Assembly: GCF_021631985.1 (NCBI RefSeq)
Contig: NZ_CP070225.1
Coordinates: forward strand, 4,092,001 to 4,156,000
DNA length: 64,000 nt
From: Sandaracinus amylolyticus
Lineage (GTDB): Bacteria > Myxococcota_A > Polyangia > Polyangiales > Sandaracinaceae
Direction of reading: 5' to 3'
Position numbers and translations under genes: made by a program. A model generated the notes under the pieces. The model made no database searches. It saw only the letters and a list, made by a program, of their open reading frames with translations, and had not been told where the DNA came from. Each line of letters opens with the position of its first letter. Position 1 is the stretch's first letter. Positions 39,760 through 48,669 of the stretch are shown here, in pieces.

Positions 39760-40671
39760 TCACTCGTCGTAGAACATCGGCGGGCGCTTGCGGATGAAGC
39801 GCAGGATCAGCTCGCGCGCTTCGTGATCGAGCGACTCGAACTGGATGCCCATGCCGGGCTCGCTCTCCGACATCATGTCCATCGGGTCGCGCACGAAGCG
39901 CACGGTGCCGAGGATCGTGTGCTCGAAGTTGCCGGGCAGCGTGATCAGCGCGCGGATCTTCGTGCCGCGCTGGAAGATGTTGTAGGTCGCGGCGAACACG
40001 CCGCCCTCGGCGATCTCGCCCGAGAACCCGACGTAGAAGTTCGACTCGGTGGTCGCGCCGATGTTGACCTCGAGCGCCTCGCGCGGGACGTCGCCGCGAT
40101 AGCTCGGCTCGGCGGGGGCCGGTGCGGACGTGCGCGGCGCCGCGACCGGCGGCGTGAAGCCTCCCTGCGGCGCCGACGCGGCGGGCGCGGGGATCGGCGC
40201 GGTGAAGCCGGCGCCGTGCGAGGGCGCGACCTCGTCGCGGATGGTCGTGTTCGCGTCGGTGATCGGCGAGCCGGTCACGACGGGCACCGCAGCGGGCGGC
40301 GGCGCGTACGCGGGCTGCGCCTGTGCGCTCGGCGGCGGGACGCGCGAGGGCTGCGTGCTCAGCGGGAACAGCATCGAGAGCGTCTGCGCGATCGCCTCGG
40401 TCGCGGTGCCCACGCCCGCGTGCTGGCCGCGGACCTCCTGGAGCAGCGCGAGCGTCTGGCTCACGAACCCGAGCGCGCTCTTCACGCTCGCCTTGCCATC
40501 GGGCTCCGACGACGCGCGCTCCGCCTCGAAGAGCGCGCCCACTGCCTGCGCGATGTTCTGCGCGACCGCGAGCACGTCGGGCGGGATGTTCGGGTCCTCC
40601 TGGAGGGCGGCCAGCGCCTTGCTGAGGTTCTCGCGCGCTTGGCGCGCCGTGCTCGCACCGGAGTAGGCCAT
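39760..40671 (-). CDS. PilZ-like domain protein, myxobacterial paralogue type (303 aa)
   Basis: A helical N-terminal region (1-110) similar in layout to the downstream PilZ protein, a Pro/Ala-rich linker (about 110-195, VPPPSAQAQPAYAPPPAA), and a C-terminal PilZ-related domain (about 200-300): NIGATTESNFYVGFSGEIAEGGVFAATYN and GTVRFVRDP. This matches the TIGR02266-type PilZ domain common in Myxococcota, which often lacks the RxxxR motif, and no RxxxR is visible here. The two PilZ genes probably form an operon and may act as a pair, one ligand-binding and one not. Confidence 0.83.
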   Translation of the reverse strand: MAYSGASTARQARENLSKALAALQEDPNIPPDVLAVAQNIAQAVGALFEAERASSEPDGKASVKSALGFVSQTLALLQEVRGQHAGVGTATEAIAQTLSMLFPLSTQPSRVPPPSAQAQPAYAPPPAAVPVVTGSPITDANTTIRDEVAPSHGAGFTAPIPAPAASAPQGGFTPPVAAPRTSAPAPAEPSYRGDVPREALEVNIGATTESNFYVGFSGEIAEGGVFAATYNIFQRGTKIRALITLPGNFEHTILGTVRFVRDPMDMMSESEPGMGIQFESLDHEARELILRFIRKRPPMFYDE

Positions 40672-41106
40672 GTTCCGATCTCTCTCCCCGCTCGACGCGC
40701 GATGCTAGTCCGCGACGCGAGCGGATCCAAGCGCGGAAGGCGGGGCGCGGGTGCGGCGGCGCGGGCGAGTGCGGCGGCGCGGGCGAGTGCGCGTGCGAGT
40801 GCGGGTGCGACGGCGCGGGCGGCGGCGCGGGCGGGTGCGGGTGCAGCGGCGCGGGCGAGTGCGGCGGCGCGGGCGGCTGCGAGTGCGGCGGCGCGGGCGA
40901 GTGCGGCGGCGCGGGTGAGGCGGCGCGTGCGCGTGCGGCGACCGCGCGTGCGAGTGCGATGGCGCCTGCAAGTGCGGCGGCGCGTGCCGGCACGAACCCG
41001 GCGCCCGAGCAAGCGGGGCTGGGGCCCCGCGCGCAGCGCGAAGCGGCCGGGTCGAGAGGGGGCGGAGTTCCCGGGGAAAGCCCAGCGCGGAGCCCCCCGG
41101 GCAAAC
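40672..41106. repeat. Gene-free region with GCGGGC/GAGTGC simple repeats
   Basis: From about 40737 to 40990 the plus strand is a degenerate hexamer/dodecamer array of GCGGGCGAGTGC, GCGGCGCGGGCG and related pieces, with no C-runs and many G-runs. The last 100 bases (41000-41100) contain GC-rich palindromic stretches such as GGGGCTGGGGCCCCGC and GGAGCCCCCCGGG. Long open frames on the minus strand here (Pro/His/Arg repeats) are simple-repeat translations. No gene is supported. Confidence 0.75.
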
Positions 41107-41556
41107 TCAGAGCATCTTCGTGAAGACGATGCGCGTGCGGTTCGGGCCCGCGTAGTCGTGGTCCTCGACGACGGCGAAGCCGAGCGCGCGGTGGAACTCG
41201 ATCGAGCCCTCGTTGCCGACGTTCGTGATCGCCTTCACGCGCTGCGCGCCCGCCTGACGGGCGCGCTCGACGAACACCTCGTAGAGCCGCTTGCCCACGC
41301 CGCGGCGACGGTGCTCGGGGTGGATGCCGACGAGGTGCACGTACGCGGTGTGCGGCACGTCGCCGCCCGCGCTCGGTGCGAGGAACCCGAGCAGGAACCC
41401 GATGACCTCGCCCTCGTCGTCCGCGATCAGCGCGTGCTCGCCGAGCTCGTAGAAGAAGATCGGGTGCGCCTGCTCGCGCGATGGCCCGCCCCACCAACGA
41501 TCGAGGACCGACACGACATGGTCGTAGTCCGTCTTCGTGATCCCGCGGATCTGCAT
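41107..41556 (-). CDS. GNAT-family N-acetyltransferase (149 aa)
   Basis: A complete single GNAT domain. HALIADDEGEVIGFLLGFL forms the central strands, HLVGIHPEHRRRGVGKRLYEVFVERARQAG contains the acetyl-CoA pyrophosphate loop (RRRGVG), and NEGSIEFHRALGF the C-terminal motif. The substrate is unknown. It begins with MQIRGITKTDYD, the usual GNAT N-terminus. It is well separated by repeats from the PilZ genes downstream. Confidence 0.9.
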   Translation of the reverse strand: MQIRGITKTDYDHVVSVLDRWWGGPSREQAHPIFFYELGEHALIADDEGEVIGFLLGFLAPSAGGDVPHTAYVHLVGIHPEHRRRGVGKRLYEVFVERARQAGAQRVKAITNVGNEGSIEFHRALGFAVVEDHDYAGPNRTRIVFTKML

Positions 41557-41585
41557 CGCGAAGCGACCTTAGCACGAACGAGGTG

Positions 41586-42221
41586 TCAGCCTCGCTCGAG
41601 GCGCTCCAGCGCGTCGCGGAACGCGCTCGCGTCGGCACGGCGCAGCGCGAGCAGCGCGGCGATGCGCTGGAGGCGCTTCTCGGCTGCATCGGCGCGCGCG
41701 AGCGCCTCGCCCGCAGAGCGCGCCGCGGTGCGATCGAGCCACGCTGCCGCCGCGAGCGCGAGCGCCACGCCGAGCGCGAGCGCGCCCGCTGCCGCCCAGA
41801 GCTGGCCCGCGGTCGCATCGGTGCCGAAGAGCCCGCGGATGCCGCCCAGCAACGAGAGGCCGAGCCCGCCGGTGAGCCCCACCAGCGTCGCGCCGACCGC
41901 GATGCTGCGCGACGCGCCGGGACGCATCGCGCGCACCGCCACGCTGCGCCAGAAGTCCGCCTCGCGATCGATGCGCACCGCGAGCTCCGCGATCGGATCC
42001 TCGCCGCGCACGTCGGGCAGCTCGGAGCGCGCGAGGAAGCGCTGCCAGTCCTCACGCTCGGCGTCGAAGCGGCGCGTCGCCTCCTGCAGCCCGCCGCTCA
42101 CGCTGCGCAGCGCGGCCTCGGCCGTCGCCGCGGTGCGCGAGCCGACCGAGGTCGTCGTGCTCGTCGGGACCTCTGCGGAGGACAGCGCCTCGTCCTCGGT
42201 ACGGACCGCGGCTTCGGACAT
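41586..42221 (-). CDS. Hypothetical membrane protein (211 aa)
   Basis: A Ser/Thr-rich N-terminus and a helical region (about 35-95) precede two adjacent membrane helices (SIAVGATLVGLTGGLGLSLLGGI and LWAAAGALALGVALALAAAAWL, about 105-160), then an Arg/Ala-rich coiled-coil-like tail (RSAGEALARADAAEKRLQRIAALLALRRADA). I do not recognise a family. It is 78 bases downstream of another small membrane protein on the same strand. Confidence 0.62.
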   Translation of the reverse strand: MSEAAVRTEDEALSSAEVPTSTTTSVGSRTAATAEAALRSVSGGLQEATRRFDAEREDWQRFLARSELPDVRGEDPIAELAVRIDREADFWRSVAVRAMRPGASRSIAVGATLVGLTGGLGLSLLGGIRGLFGTDATAGQLWAAAGALALGVALALAAAAWLDRTAARSAGEALARADAAEKRLQRIAALLALRRADASAFRDALERLERG

Positions 42222-42299
42222 CGCACCAGCATAGATCGAAGCGCGTCGCCTCCGGCACCCTCGACCGCTGACGGTGCACCGGTCCGGCGCGAGCGGACC

Positions 42300-42716
42300 T
42301 CAGCGCGATCGCCGCAGCGCGCGACGTCGCCACAGCAGCGCGGCCCCGCCGATCGGGAGCGCGCTGCCGATGACGACCCACTTCGGTCGCGTGCTCTCGC
42401 GCATGCGCGCGACCTCGTCGGCGACGATCTGCTCCGCGCCTGCGCTCGCGCGGGTCGAGAGCCGATCGAGCTCGCTCGTGCCGAGCGCGACGCCGACGAT
42501 CAGGAACCCGGCGGTGAACGCCATCGCGGCCCCGAGGAAGAGGTGCACCTCGGGCCCGTCGGGATCGCGCACCACGCCTGCGCCGAGCGCGCCCACGAGC
42601 AGCGGGAACGCCGCGGCGACGCCCCACCCCGGCTCCCACAGTCCGAGCGACGCCGCGAGCGCCGCGCCGAGCGCGCCACACGTCGCGATCGCGAGCGGGC
42701 CCCATCGGATGCGCAT
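42300..42716 (-). CDS. Small membrane protein (138 aa)
   Basis: Three to four predicted helices: WGPLAIATCGALGAALAASLGL, WGVAAAFPLLVGALGAGVV, FLGAAMAFTAGFLIVGVAL and WVVIGSALPIGGAALLW near the C-terminus, which ends RRRALRRSR. The ATG at 42716 was chosen; an upstream ATG would translate the tandem palindromes at 42730-42769. There is no recognised family. Confidence 0.6.
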   Translation of the reverse strand: MRIRWGPLAIATCGALGAALAASLGLWEPGWGVAAAFPLLVGALGAGVVRDPDGPEVHLFLGAAMAFTAGFLIVGVALGTSELDRLSTRASAGAEQIVADEVARMRESTRPKWVVIGSALPIGGAALLWRRRALRRSR

Positions 42717-42729
42717 CTCAGCCTCCGAG

Positions 42730-42769
42730 CCAGTGCCACGGTGGCACTGCCAGTGCCATCGTCGCACTC
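42730..42769. repeat. Two tandem 20-bp palindromic units
   Basis: CCAGTGCCACGGTGGCACTG (42730-42749) is followed directly by CCAGTGCCATCGTCGCACTC (42750-42769), with 16 of 20 positions identical. CAGTGCCAC-G-GTGGCACTG is a perfect palindrome; the second unit is imperfect. They lie in the 90-base gap between two minus-strand genes, so they are either a dyad operator or an intercistronic hairpin. Confidence 0.7.
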
Positions 42770-42806
42770 GCGCCGCGCGCAGCCCCTCGGGGACGAACGG
42801 TGGCGC

Positions 42807-44111
42807 TCACCCCAGCTGCTCGTCGAGCTTCGCGATCTTCGCCTCGACGTCGGCGAGGATCTCGGGCTGCCCTTCCGCGAGCGCAGCAGCGCGCGTCAGC
42901 ATGCGACGCGCCTCGGCGAGCAGGCCGAGCTCGGTCAGCACGCGCGCGGCGTCGCGGTGGTACGCGAGGTGGTTCGCGCGATCGCTGCCGTTGGCGAGGC
43001 CGCGATAGAGATCGGCGGCGCGCTCGAGACGACCTGCCTTCTCGTGCAGCTCGGCGAGCGGCCGCGCGGTCGACGAAGGGAAGTCGAGGCGCGAGCGCGC
43101 CACGAAGAAGCGAAGCACCTTCTCGAGCAGGTCGATCGCCTCGGCGTCGTGGCCCGCGTCGCGCTTCGCGAGGCCGAGCTCCTGGAACGCCTCCCAGCTC
43201 GGGCGATCCTCGTCCATCAGCTCGATCGCGGTCTCGAGCACCTCGACCGCCTCCTCGGCGTGGCCCTTCTGCCGCAGGTACACGCCGAGCTGCAGGAACG
43301 GGCGCGGATCTCCGGGCATCACGTCGATGCCCTGCTGGAGCCACTCGATCGCCTTCTCCTCGTCGCCCTGCTTGTCGGCGAGCGCGGCGAGCGCGACGTG
43401 CGCAGCGAGGCGCGCATCGGCGTTGCCGTCCTCGCCCACGCGCTCGAGGAACGCGCCGAGCGCCTTCGCGCCGCCCTCTTCGTCGCCGTCGATCAAACGT
43501 GCGCGCCCGACCTCGAGCCAGAGGTAGACCGCGTCGGCGTCCGACTCGACCAGGCGCTCGAGCACCGCGCGCGCGCTCTTCGCGCGCACCTTCTGCTGCT
43601 CGACGTCGGTCTCGTCGGCGACCGCGTGCACCGCGAGGATCGCGGCGCGCCCCTCGTCGCCGTGCGCGTCGAGCTCGTCGAGCTGCGCCTCGTCCCAGTT
43701 GCCCGCGATCACCGCCCAGCGCTCGTCGTCGGTGAGCTCGGGCACCGCAGTCGCCTGCTCCACGGCGTCGCGCCGCTCGAGCATCTCCATCGCGCGGCGC
43801 GCGCGCTCGCGCACCTTCGGGCTGCGCGCGAGATCGATCGCGGTCGAGAGCTCACCACGCGCGATCTCGATCTGTCCGTCGCGGCGCAGCGCCTCGGCCT
43901 CCTCGATGCGCGCCTCGGCCATCGCATCGGCGCACGCGACGAGCCGCGCCTCGCAGTGCTCGCGCAGCTCGCCCCCGCCCTTCGCCTTCTCGATCGCGCG
44001 CTCGTAGGCCTGGCGCGCCTGGAAGAAGTCCTTCGCGCCCCAGAGGCGATCGCCCTCGCGACGCTCGTCCTCCGCGCTCGCACCACCGAACATCCTCTTG
44101 AGGAACGACAT
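42807..44111 (-). CDS. Cytoplasmic TPR protein (434 aa)
   Basis: It starts with a short amphipathic segment MSFLKRMFGGASAED, then several TPR units: FFQARQAYERAIEKAKGGGE (about 28-47), RLIDGDEEGGAKALGAFLERVGED, KAIEWLQQGIDVMPGDPRPFLQLGVYL, EAVEVLETAIELMDED and RLERAADLYRGLANGSD, up to a final TPR-like pair near residue 410. There is no signal peptide. It follows the HEAT-like gene by two bases and probably forms an operon with it. Confidence 0.78.
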   Translation of the reverse strand: MSFLKRMFGGASAEDERREGDRLWGAKDFFQARQAYERAIEKAKGGGELREHCEARLVACADAMAEARIEEAEALRRDGQIEIARGELSTAIDLARSPKVRERARRAMEMLERRDAVEQATAVPELTDDERWAVIAGNWDEAQLDELDAHGDEGRAAILAVHAVADETDVEQQKVRAKSARAVLERLVESDADAVYLWLEVGRARLIDGDEEGGAKALGAFLERVGEDGNADARLAAHVALAALADKQGDEEKAIEWLQQGIDVMPGDPRPFLQLGVYLRQKGHAEEAVEVLETAIELMDEDRPSWEAFQELGLAKRDAGHDAEAIDLLEKVLRFFVARSRLDFPSSTARPLAELHEKAGRLERAADLYRGLANGSDRANHLAYHRDAARVLTELGLLAEARRMLTRAAALAEGQPEILADVEAKIAKLDEQLG

Positions 44112-44113
44112 GA

Positions 44114-45229
44114 TCAGCCACTGCCCTTCTTCGCGACGCGCTGCGCGGCTGCGGTCTTCACCGCGGCGGAGACTCCTCGGCTCCGCGCCAGCGTGCGCAG
44201 GTCGCCGATCTGCAAGTGCGACAGGAACTTCATCGCGATGCCGACCGGCGTCTTCGGGTTGAACACGAGGGCCTTCTTCACCTCGTAGTTGCCCAGCCAC
44301 TCGCGCTTGTTGCCGATGAAGCGCAGCACTTCCTCGGGCACCTGACGGCTGTTCGCGATGCCCGAGGCCTCGGCCTCGGTGGTCATCGGCGAGGCGATCG
44401 CGGCCATCGCGACGATGCGGTTCGAGTCGCGCACGAGGAGCGCGCGCGCCGCGGCGTTGCCGACGAGCGTGAGGCGCAGCTTCTCCTGCAGCGTCATCTG
44501 CGCGATGCGCAGCGAGAGCGGGCGGAACTCGTCCTTCACCGCCTCGGTGCCCTCGACCGCGTCCTGATCGATCGCCTCGGCGTCGCGATCCTCGGAGAGC
44601 GCCTCGCCGAACATCTGATCGCCGGGGAGCGGCTCGTCGCTCGGCTCGGGCAGGAGCTGGCCCTGGATCGCCTCGACGTGCGCCTGGTACGTGTGGACAC
44701 CCTCGAGCTCGACGCCGTGACGCGCCGCGAGCTCGACGAGGCGATCGACCGTCGACATGCGCGTGCTGCGGTTCTTGTAGAGCGCCTCGATGATCGCGGG
44801 CGCGCCGAGCACGCGCTGCTCGTTGAGCGCGATGCGCTCGCACACCCGCTCGGGGCAGGTGCGCGCGATGCGCGCGACCGTCGCGTCGGCGGTCGCGGCG
44901 TTCGCGACGATGCGCTCGAGGCGATCGCTGCTCTCCGCGATGCGATCCGCGAGCGCGTCGAGGAAGGGCGCGGGCATCGGCGCATCGCACGCCGCGTCGA
45001 GCACCTCGGGCGGGAGCTTCTCGAGCGTGCCGCGCGCGCTCTCGGCGATCTCGGGCGCGGGATCCGCCGCGAGCTGCAGGAGCAGCATCACGAGGTCGCC
45101 GCCCTTGAGCGGGACCAGGCCGCGCGCCGCCATCGTGCGCGCCGGAGTCGGTGCCTGCGGATCGCCGAAGCGCCGCAGCGACTCCGGCAGCTCGTCGCGC
45201 GTCAGCGGGAGCGGCTTGACGACATCCAT
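44114..45229 (-). CDS. Helical-repeat (HEAT/DUF2336-like) protein (371 aa)
   Basis: A soluble protein. The N-terminal part (about 30-160) shows HEAT-like helical pairs (VMLLLQLAADPAPEIAESARGTLEKLPPE, DRLERIVANAATADATVARIARTCP). The C-terminal part (about 235-360) has LSLRIAQMTLQEKLRLTLVGNAAARALLVRDSNRIVAMAAIASPM followed by FNPKTPVGIAMKFLSHLQIGDLRTLARSRGVS. This latter arrangement recurs in proteins I associate with Myxococcota, but no function is known. It is two bases upstream of the TPR gene. Confidence 0.65.
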   Translation of the reverse strand: MDVVKPLPLTRDELPESLRRFGDPQAPTPARTMAARGLVPLKGGDLVMLLLQLAADPAPEIAESARGTLEKLPPEVLDAACDAPMPAPFLDALADRIAESSDRLERIVANAATADATVARIARTCPERVCERIALNEQRVLGAPAIIEALYKNRSTRMSTVDRLVELAARHGVELEGVHTYQAHVEAIQGQLLPEPSDEPLPGDQMFGEALSEDRDAEAIDQDAVEGTEAVKDEFRPLSLRIAQMTLQEKLRLTLVGNAAARALLVRDSNRIVAMAAIASPMTTEAEASGIANSRQVPEEVLRFIGNKREWLGNYEVKKALVFNPKTPVGIAMKFLSHLQIGDLRTLARSRGVSAAVKTAAAQRVAKKGSG

Positions 45230-45272
45230 GAGCGCCGAAGGTGTACCACAGGCGTTCGCACGCCCGACGCGC

Positions 45273-46274
45273 TCACCAGAGGACGTCTTGGTCCTCGACC
45301 ACGCCGGGCACGTTCTCGATCACGAGCGTGCGATCGCCCGCGCGAACGGCGCCGCGGAACGTGCCCGAGGGCTGCACGAAGCGCGACTTCACGAGGCGCA
45401 GATCGAGGTCCTCGCGGTGGATGCCCGAGACCTCGAACGCGAGATCGACCGCGCCGTCCGGCGTGGTGATGCGCCACGCACGATCGTACGCGTCGCGATC
45501 GAATTCGAAGCGCCCCTCGGGCAGCGGCGCGAGCGCGCCGTCGATCCACAGCGCGCACTCGGGCTCGCCGACGAAGCCCTGCACCAGGTTGAACGCCACG
45601 CGCTCGCCGCTCTGGGCACGGCCCATCGCGAACGCCCAGTTCCACTGGGTGCGGCGCGCGAGCAGGCCGTGGGTGTGATCGTATCCGCCGAGCGCGTCGT
45701 CGAGCGAGACGCGACGTCCTGCGATCAGCGCGGCACCACGCACCGCCATCAGCGCGCGCTTCTCGGTGGTGTTCACCACGCCCCGCGGGACCGGCGCGAC
45801 CGCGGTGAGCGCGGGCGGCGCGCCGCGCTCGTCGAGCGTCGCGTGCACCTCGAGATCGGGCAGCTCGATCGCGACCTCGATGCCGGGCTCTCCGTCGCGC
45901 GCACGCACCCGCAGCGAGCCGCGCGGATGCACGAACCGCGCGTCGATGCGCGCGTCCTTCGTGGAGCGCACCCGGCAGAGGCGCGGCACGCCGACGAGCG
46001 AGCGATCGACGACCAGACCGCGCCCCGCTTCCCACACGAACGTGAACGCGCTCGCGGCGTACCCGAGGTCGACGATCGCGAACGCGATCATGCGATCGGG
46101 CTGGGTGATCGAGCCCCAGAACCAGCGCTTCTCGGTGGCGAGCCGCTCGAAGCGATCGCGCGAGAGCGCGCCGACCTCGGTGCGGCGGAACGCGCCGCGA
46201 TAGGAGCCGAACGCGGGCGCGCCGGTGCGTGGATCGAGGAGGGTGCTCGGGATGTCGACGAGGGTGCGGGTCAC
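45273..46274 (-). CDS. DUF2804 family protein (333 aa)
   Basis: Matches the DUF2804 pattern: [58 protein letters not shown] early, [39 protein letters not shown] in the middle and [18 protein letters not shown] late. The fold is lipocalin/AttH-like by family relation, suggesting binding of a hydrophobic ligand, but the activity is unknown. GTG start. The ends are separated from neighbours by short gaps, one of which holds palindromic element copy d. Confidence 0.88.
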   Translation of the reverse strand: MTRTLVDIPSTLLDPRTGAPAFGSYRGAFRRTEVGALSRDRFERLATEKRWFWGSITQPDRMIAFAIVDLGYAASAFTFVWEAGRGLVVDRSLVGVPRLCRVRSTKDARIDARFVHPRGSLRVRARDGEPGIEVAIELPDLEVHATLDERGAPPALTAVAPVPRGVVNTTEKRALMAVRGAALIAGRRVSLDDALGGYDHTHGLLARRTQWNWAFAMGRAQSGERVAFNLVQGFVGEPECALWIDGALAPLPEGRFEFDRDAYDRAWRITTPDGAVDLAFEVSGIHREDLDLRLVKSRFVQPSGTFRGAVRAGDRTLVIENVPGVVEDQDVLW

Positions 46275-46300
46275 GAGGCGCGCATCATGTCACACGCCGG

Positions 46301-46326
46301 TCCCGCTGGAGTGCTCGCGAGCCGAT
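46301..46326 (-). repeat. Short palindromic element, copy d (shortened, inverted)
   Basis: The minus strand reads ATCGGCTCGCGAGCACTCC followed by AGCGGGA, joining the outer blocks of copies a-c without their middle part. The plus strand, CCCGCTGGAGTG..., matches the end of copy b. It lies in the 65-base gap between the DUF2804 and PP2C genes. Confidence 0.6.
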
Positions 46327-46339
46327 CTCGGACACACTC

Positions 46340-47488
46340 TCAGTCGTCGTCGTCGTCGACCAGCGTGAGCGCCGGCGGCTCGGCGTCCTGGGCGTCTTCG
46401 TCGGCGCGCGCGCGCGGCTCACCCTCGGGCTCGGGGCGCGGGAAGCGCTTGCGCGGGCGAGGACGCGGGAGGACCACGTCGTGGAGCGCGTCGAGCATGC
46501 CGGGCGGCACGCTCGCGGGGACGATGTGGAGCGCGGGCTCGTCGTCGTCGGGCTCGTTCTCGAGCACGACGATCTCGGGGTCGTGCCAGCTGTCGCCAGG
46601 CAACGTCGCGCGCGGCGGCGCACCGCTCGGCGGGCGCGTCGGGTGCGGGCGCGTGGCGTGGCGCTTGGGCACCGCGAGCGCGCCGGGGAGCGCGTCGAAG
46701 CGGACCACCGCGATCGCGACGTTGTCGTCGGCGGGCGCGGCCTTCGCGCGCCCGAGCAGCGCCGAGACCTGACCGCGCACGCTGTTCGTGGTGAGCAGCG
46801 TCTCCGCGATCTCCTCGTCGGAGAGCACGTCCGTCAGGCCATCGGTGCAGAGCACGAACACGTCGCCGAGCGCGAGGTCGAACGAGCGCACCGAGACGCG
46901 CACCGTCTCGCTCATCCCGAGGGCGCGCGTGATCACGTTCTGCGGGAGCTTCGCGGCCTTGTCCTCGTCGATCTCGGGCGAGAGCTCGAGCACGTCCTGC
47001 GCGAGCGAGTGATCCTGCGTGAGCAGCTCGAGACGCCCGGCGCGGAGGCGATAGCAGCGCGAGTCGCCGACGTGCGCGACGTGCAGCACCGCGGTCTCGA
47101 GGTCGGGCGCGAGCGCGACCATCGTCGTGCCCATGCCGCGGTATCGATCGGCGGAGCGCGCGATCTCGAGCACCTCGCGGCTCGCGCGGTGGATGCCCGC
47201 GGAGAGCCGCCGCGCGAGGAGCGGCAGTCCGAGGCGATCGAAGGTCTGGGTGGTGCGCGCGCTCTTCTGGGTGGCCTCGAAGTGACGCGCGAGGCTCGCG
47301 AGCGCGATGCTGCTCGCGACGTTGCCCGCGTTCTCTCCGCCGGCACCGTCGGCGACCGCGAACAGCGCGAGATCCGGGCGCAGAAGGAAGCCGTCCTCGT
47401 CGTGCTCGCGACCGCCGATGTCCTTGTCGGCCGCAGCCATCACCTCGAGCGCGGGGGCGGGGGACGGCTGGCTCTCCGTCGACGTCAT
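46340..47488 (-). CDS. PP2C-type protein phosphatase (382 aa)
   Basis: A metal-dependent Ser/Thr phosphatase domain occupies about residues 18-270: [26 protein letters not shown] holds the metal Asp residues and [17 protein letters not shown] the GTT strand, [48 protein letters not shown] and [11 protein letters not shown] complete the PP2C motifs. The C-terminal about 110 residues form a Pro/Arg then acidic tail (TLVDDDDD). A Ser/Thr kinase gene lies about 6 kb away, but substrate pairing is unknown. Confidence 0.93.
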   Translation of the reverse strand: MTSTESQPSPAPALEVMAAADKDIGGREHDEDGFLLRPDLALFAVADGAGGENAGNVASSIALASLARHFEATQKSARTTQTFDRLGLPLLARRLSAGIHRASREVLEIARSADRYRGMGTTMVALAPDLETAVLHVAHVGDSRCYRLRAGRLELLTQDHSLAQDVLELSPEIDEDKAAKLPQNVITRALGMSETVRVSVRSFDLALGDVFVLCTDGLTDVLSDEEIAETLLTTNSVRGQVSALLGRAKAAPADDNVAIAVVRFDALPGALAVPKRHATRPHPTRPPSGAPPRATLPGDSWHDPEIVVLENEPDDDEPALHIVPASVPPGMLDALHDVVLPRPRPRKRFPRPEPEGEPRARADEDAQDAEPPALTLVDDDDD

Positions 47489-47572
47489 CGACGCGGGAGT
47501 CTATCAAAGGCGGGTCGCTCGCCGTGCGAGGATCGCTCGGCAGGGCGTGCTAGGATCGGGTCGCGTTCTTCG

Positions 47573-47776
47573 ATGACCCCGAGCTGTCCCATCTGTCATC
47601 GCGCGTTGCCGGCGCCGGACCAGAACCCGACGCACCCGTTCTGCTCCGCGCGCTGCAAGCTCATCGACCTCGGCAACTGGCTCGACGGCGCGTACCGCAT
47701 CGCCGGACCGAGCGCGTTCGTCGAGAACGACGCTGCGTTTGCCGAGAACGCCGACGGCGAGAACGCGCCCTCGTAG
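47573..47776 (+). CDS. yacG: YacG-type zinc-finger DNA gyrase inhibitor
   Basis: A protein of 67 residues with CPICHRALP and [19 protein letters not shown], the CxxC...FCSxRCxxxDLxxWxxGxYxI signature of YacG. E. coli YacG binds zinc and inhibits DNA gyrase through GyrB; the acidic C-terminal tail here ([10 protein letters not shown]) fits the flexible tail of the family. It is divergent from the PP2C gene and 22 bases ahead of the outer-membrane protein gene. Confidence 0.92.
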   Translation: MTPSCPICHRALPAPDQNPTHPFCSARCKLIDLGNWLDGAYRIAGPSAFVENDAAFAENADGENAPS

Positions 47777-47798
47777 CTTCTTCTGCCAAGGAGTCCGC

Positions 47799-48668
47799 AT
47801 GCGCTCGAGCTCGTTCGCTCCGGTCGTGCTCGCGATGGTCCTGCTGCCGAGCCTGGTTCCAGCGAGCGCAGAGGCGCAGGAAGGCGGAGGGACGACGGGC
47901 GGAGGCGGGACCACCACGACGGCGCCGACGTCGAGCCCGAGCACGACGCCGCCGGCGCGCACCGAGCACACACGCTCGGAGACGAGCGGCTCGACCGCGA
48001 CCATCACGCGCGGAGGTGATCCTTCGAGCGCGCCGGTGCGAGAGCGCCGTCCCCCGGCAGAGGAAGAAGAGGTGCCCGTCAACGAAGAGGACGACGGGCG
48101 CAAGGCCGACTTCATTTGGCTCGAGGTCGAGGGTGGCGTCTCGTACGTCGATCTGATCGCGTTCCAGCAGGACAACTTCAGCGCGCCCGACGGCACGACG
48201 GTCGACGGCTTCGAAGAGGTCACGGGCGTCGGGCCGATGGTCGGCGTCGGGCTCGGCTTCCGCGTGTTCTTCTTCGCGATGGGCGCGCGGGCGACGCTCG
48301 CGAGCTATCCGGGGTTCGAGATCGGCACGGTCGGCGGCGAGGTGCAGTTCCGGCTGCCGACGCCGATCATCGAGCCGTGGATCCGCCTCGGCGCGGGCTA
48401 CGCATGGATGGGCAGCGCGAACTACACGGACGCGCGCGCGAGCCAGACGACGGTGTACGGGTGGATGCTCGACGGCGCGATCGGCCTCGACTTCTTCATC
48501 ACGTGGTGGCTGACGCTCGGCGTCGGCGCGAGCCTCGACGTGCTGAACATGACGCGGCAGCCGATCAACTCGCTCGAGTGCCCGCCCAACGAGTTCTGCC
48601 CGACGCAGGACGGCGACGCGATCGGCGCGCAGGCGCGTGGGTTCGCGCAGCTGGGGCTGCACTTCTAG
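47799..48668 (+). CDS. Outer-membrane beta-barrel-type protein (289 aa)
   Basis: Signal peptide (about 1-26, ending ASAEAQ), a low-complexity Gly/Thr/Ser/Pro/Glu region (about 27-105), then a strand-rich domain of about 185 residues ending in the aromatic GFAQLGLHF, typical of outer-membrane barrels. Alternating segments include FIWLEVEGGVSYVDLIAFQQ, VTGVGPMVGVGLGFRVFFFAMGARATL, PWIRLGAGYAWMGSANYT and WLTLGVGASLDVLNM. An AAGGAG ribosome site supports the ATG at 47799. There is one CPPNEFC pair. The function is unknown. Confidence 0.72.
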   Translation: MRSSSFAPVVLAMVLLPSLVPASAEAQEGGGTTGGGGTTTTAPTSSPSTTPPARTEHTRSETSGSTATITRGGDPSSAPVRERRPPAEEEEVPVNEEDDGRKADFIWLEVEGGVSYVDLIAFQQDNFSAPDGTTVDGFEEVTGVGPMVGVGLGFRVFFFAMGARATLASYPGFEIGTVGGEVQFRLPTPIIEPWIRLGAGYAWMGSANYTDARASQTTVYGWMLDGAIGLDFFITWWLTLGVGASLDVLNMTRQPINSLECPPNEFCPTQDGDAIGAQARGFAQLGLHF

Positions 48669-48669
48669 G

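Noticed and set aside
42730-42769. Sigma-54 promoter (TGGCAC..TTGC) within the tandem palindromes
   Set aside because: GGTGGCACTG gives a TGGCAC half, but no TTGC follows at the required spacing.
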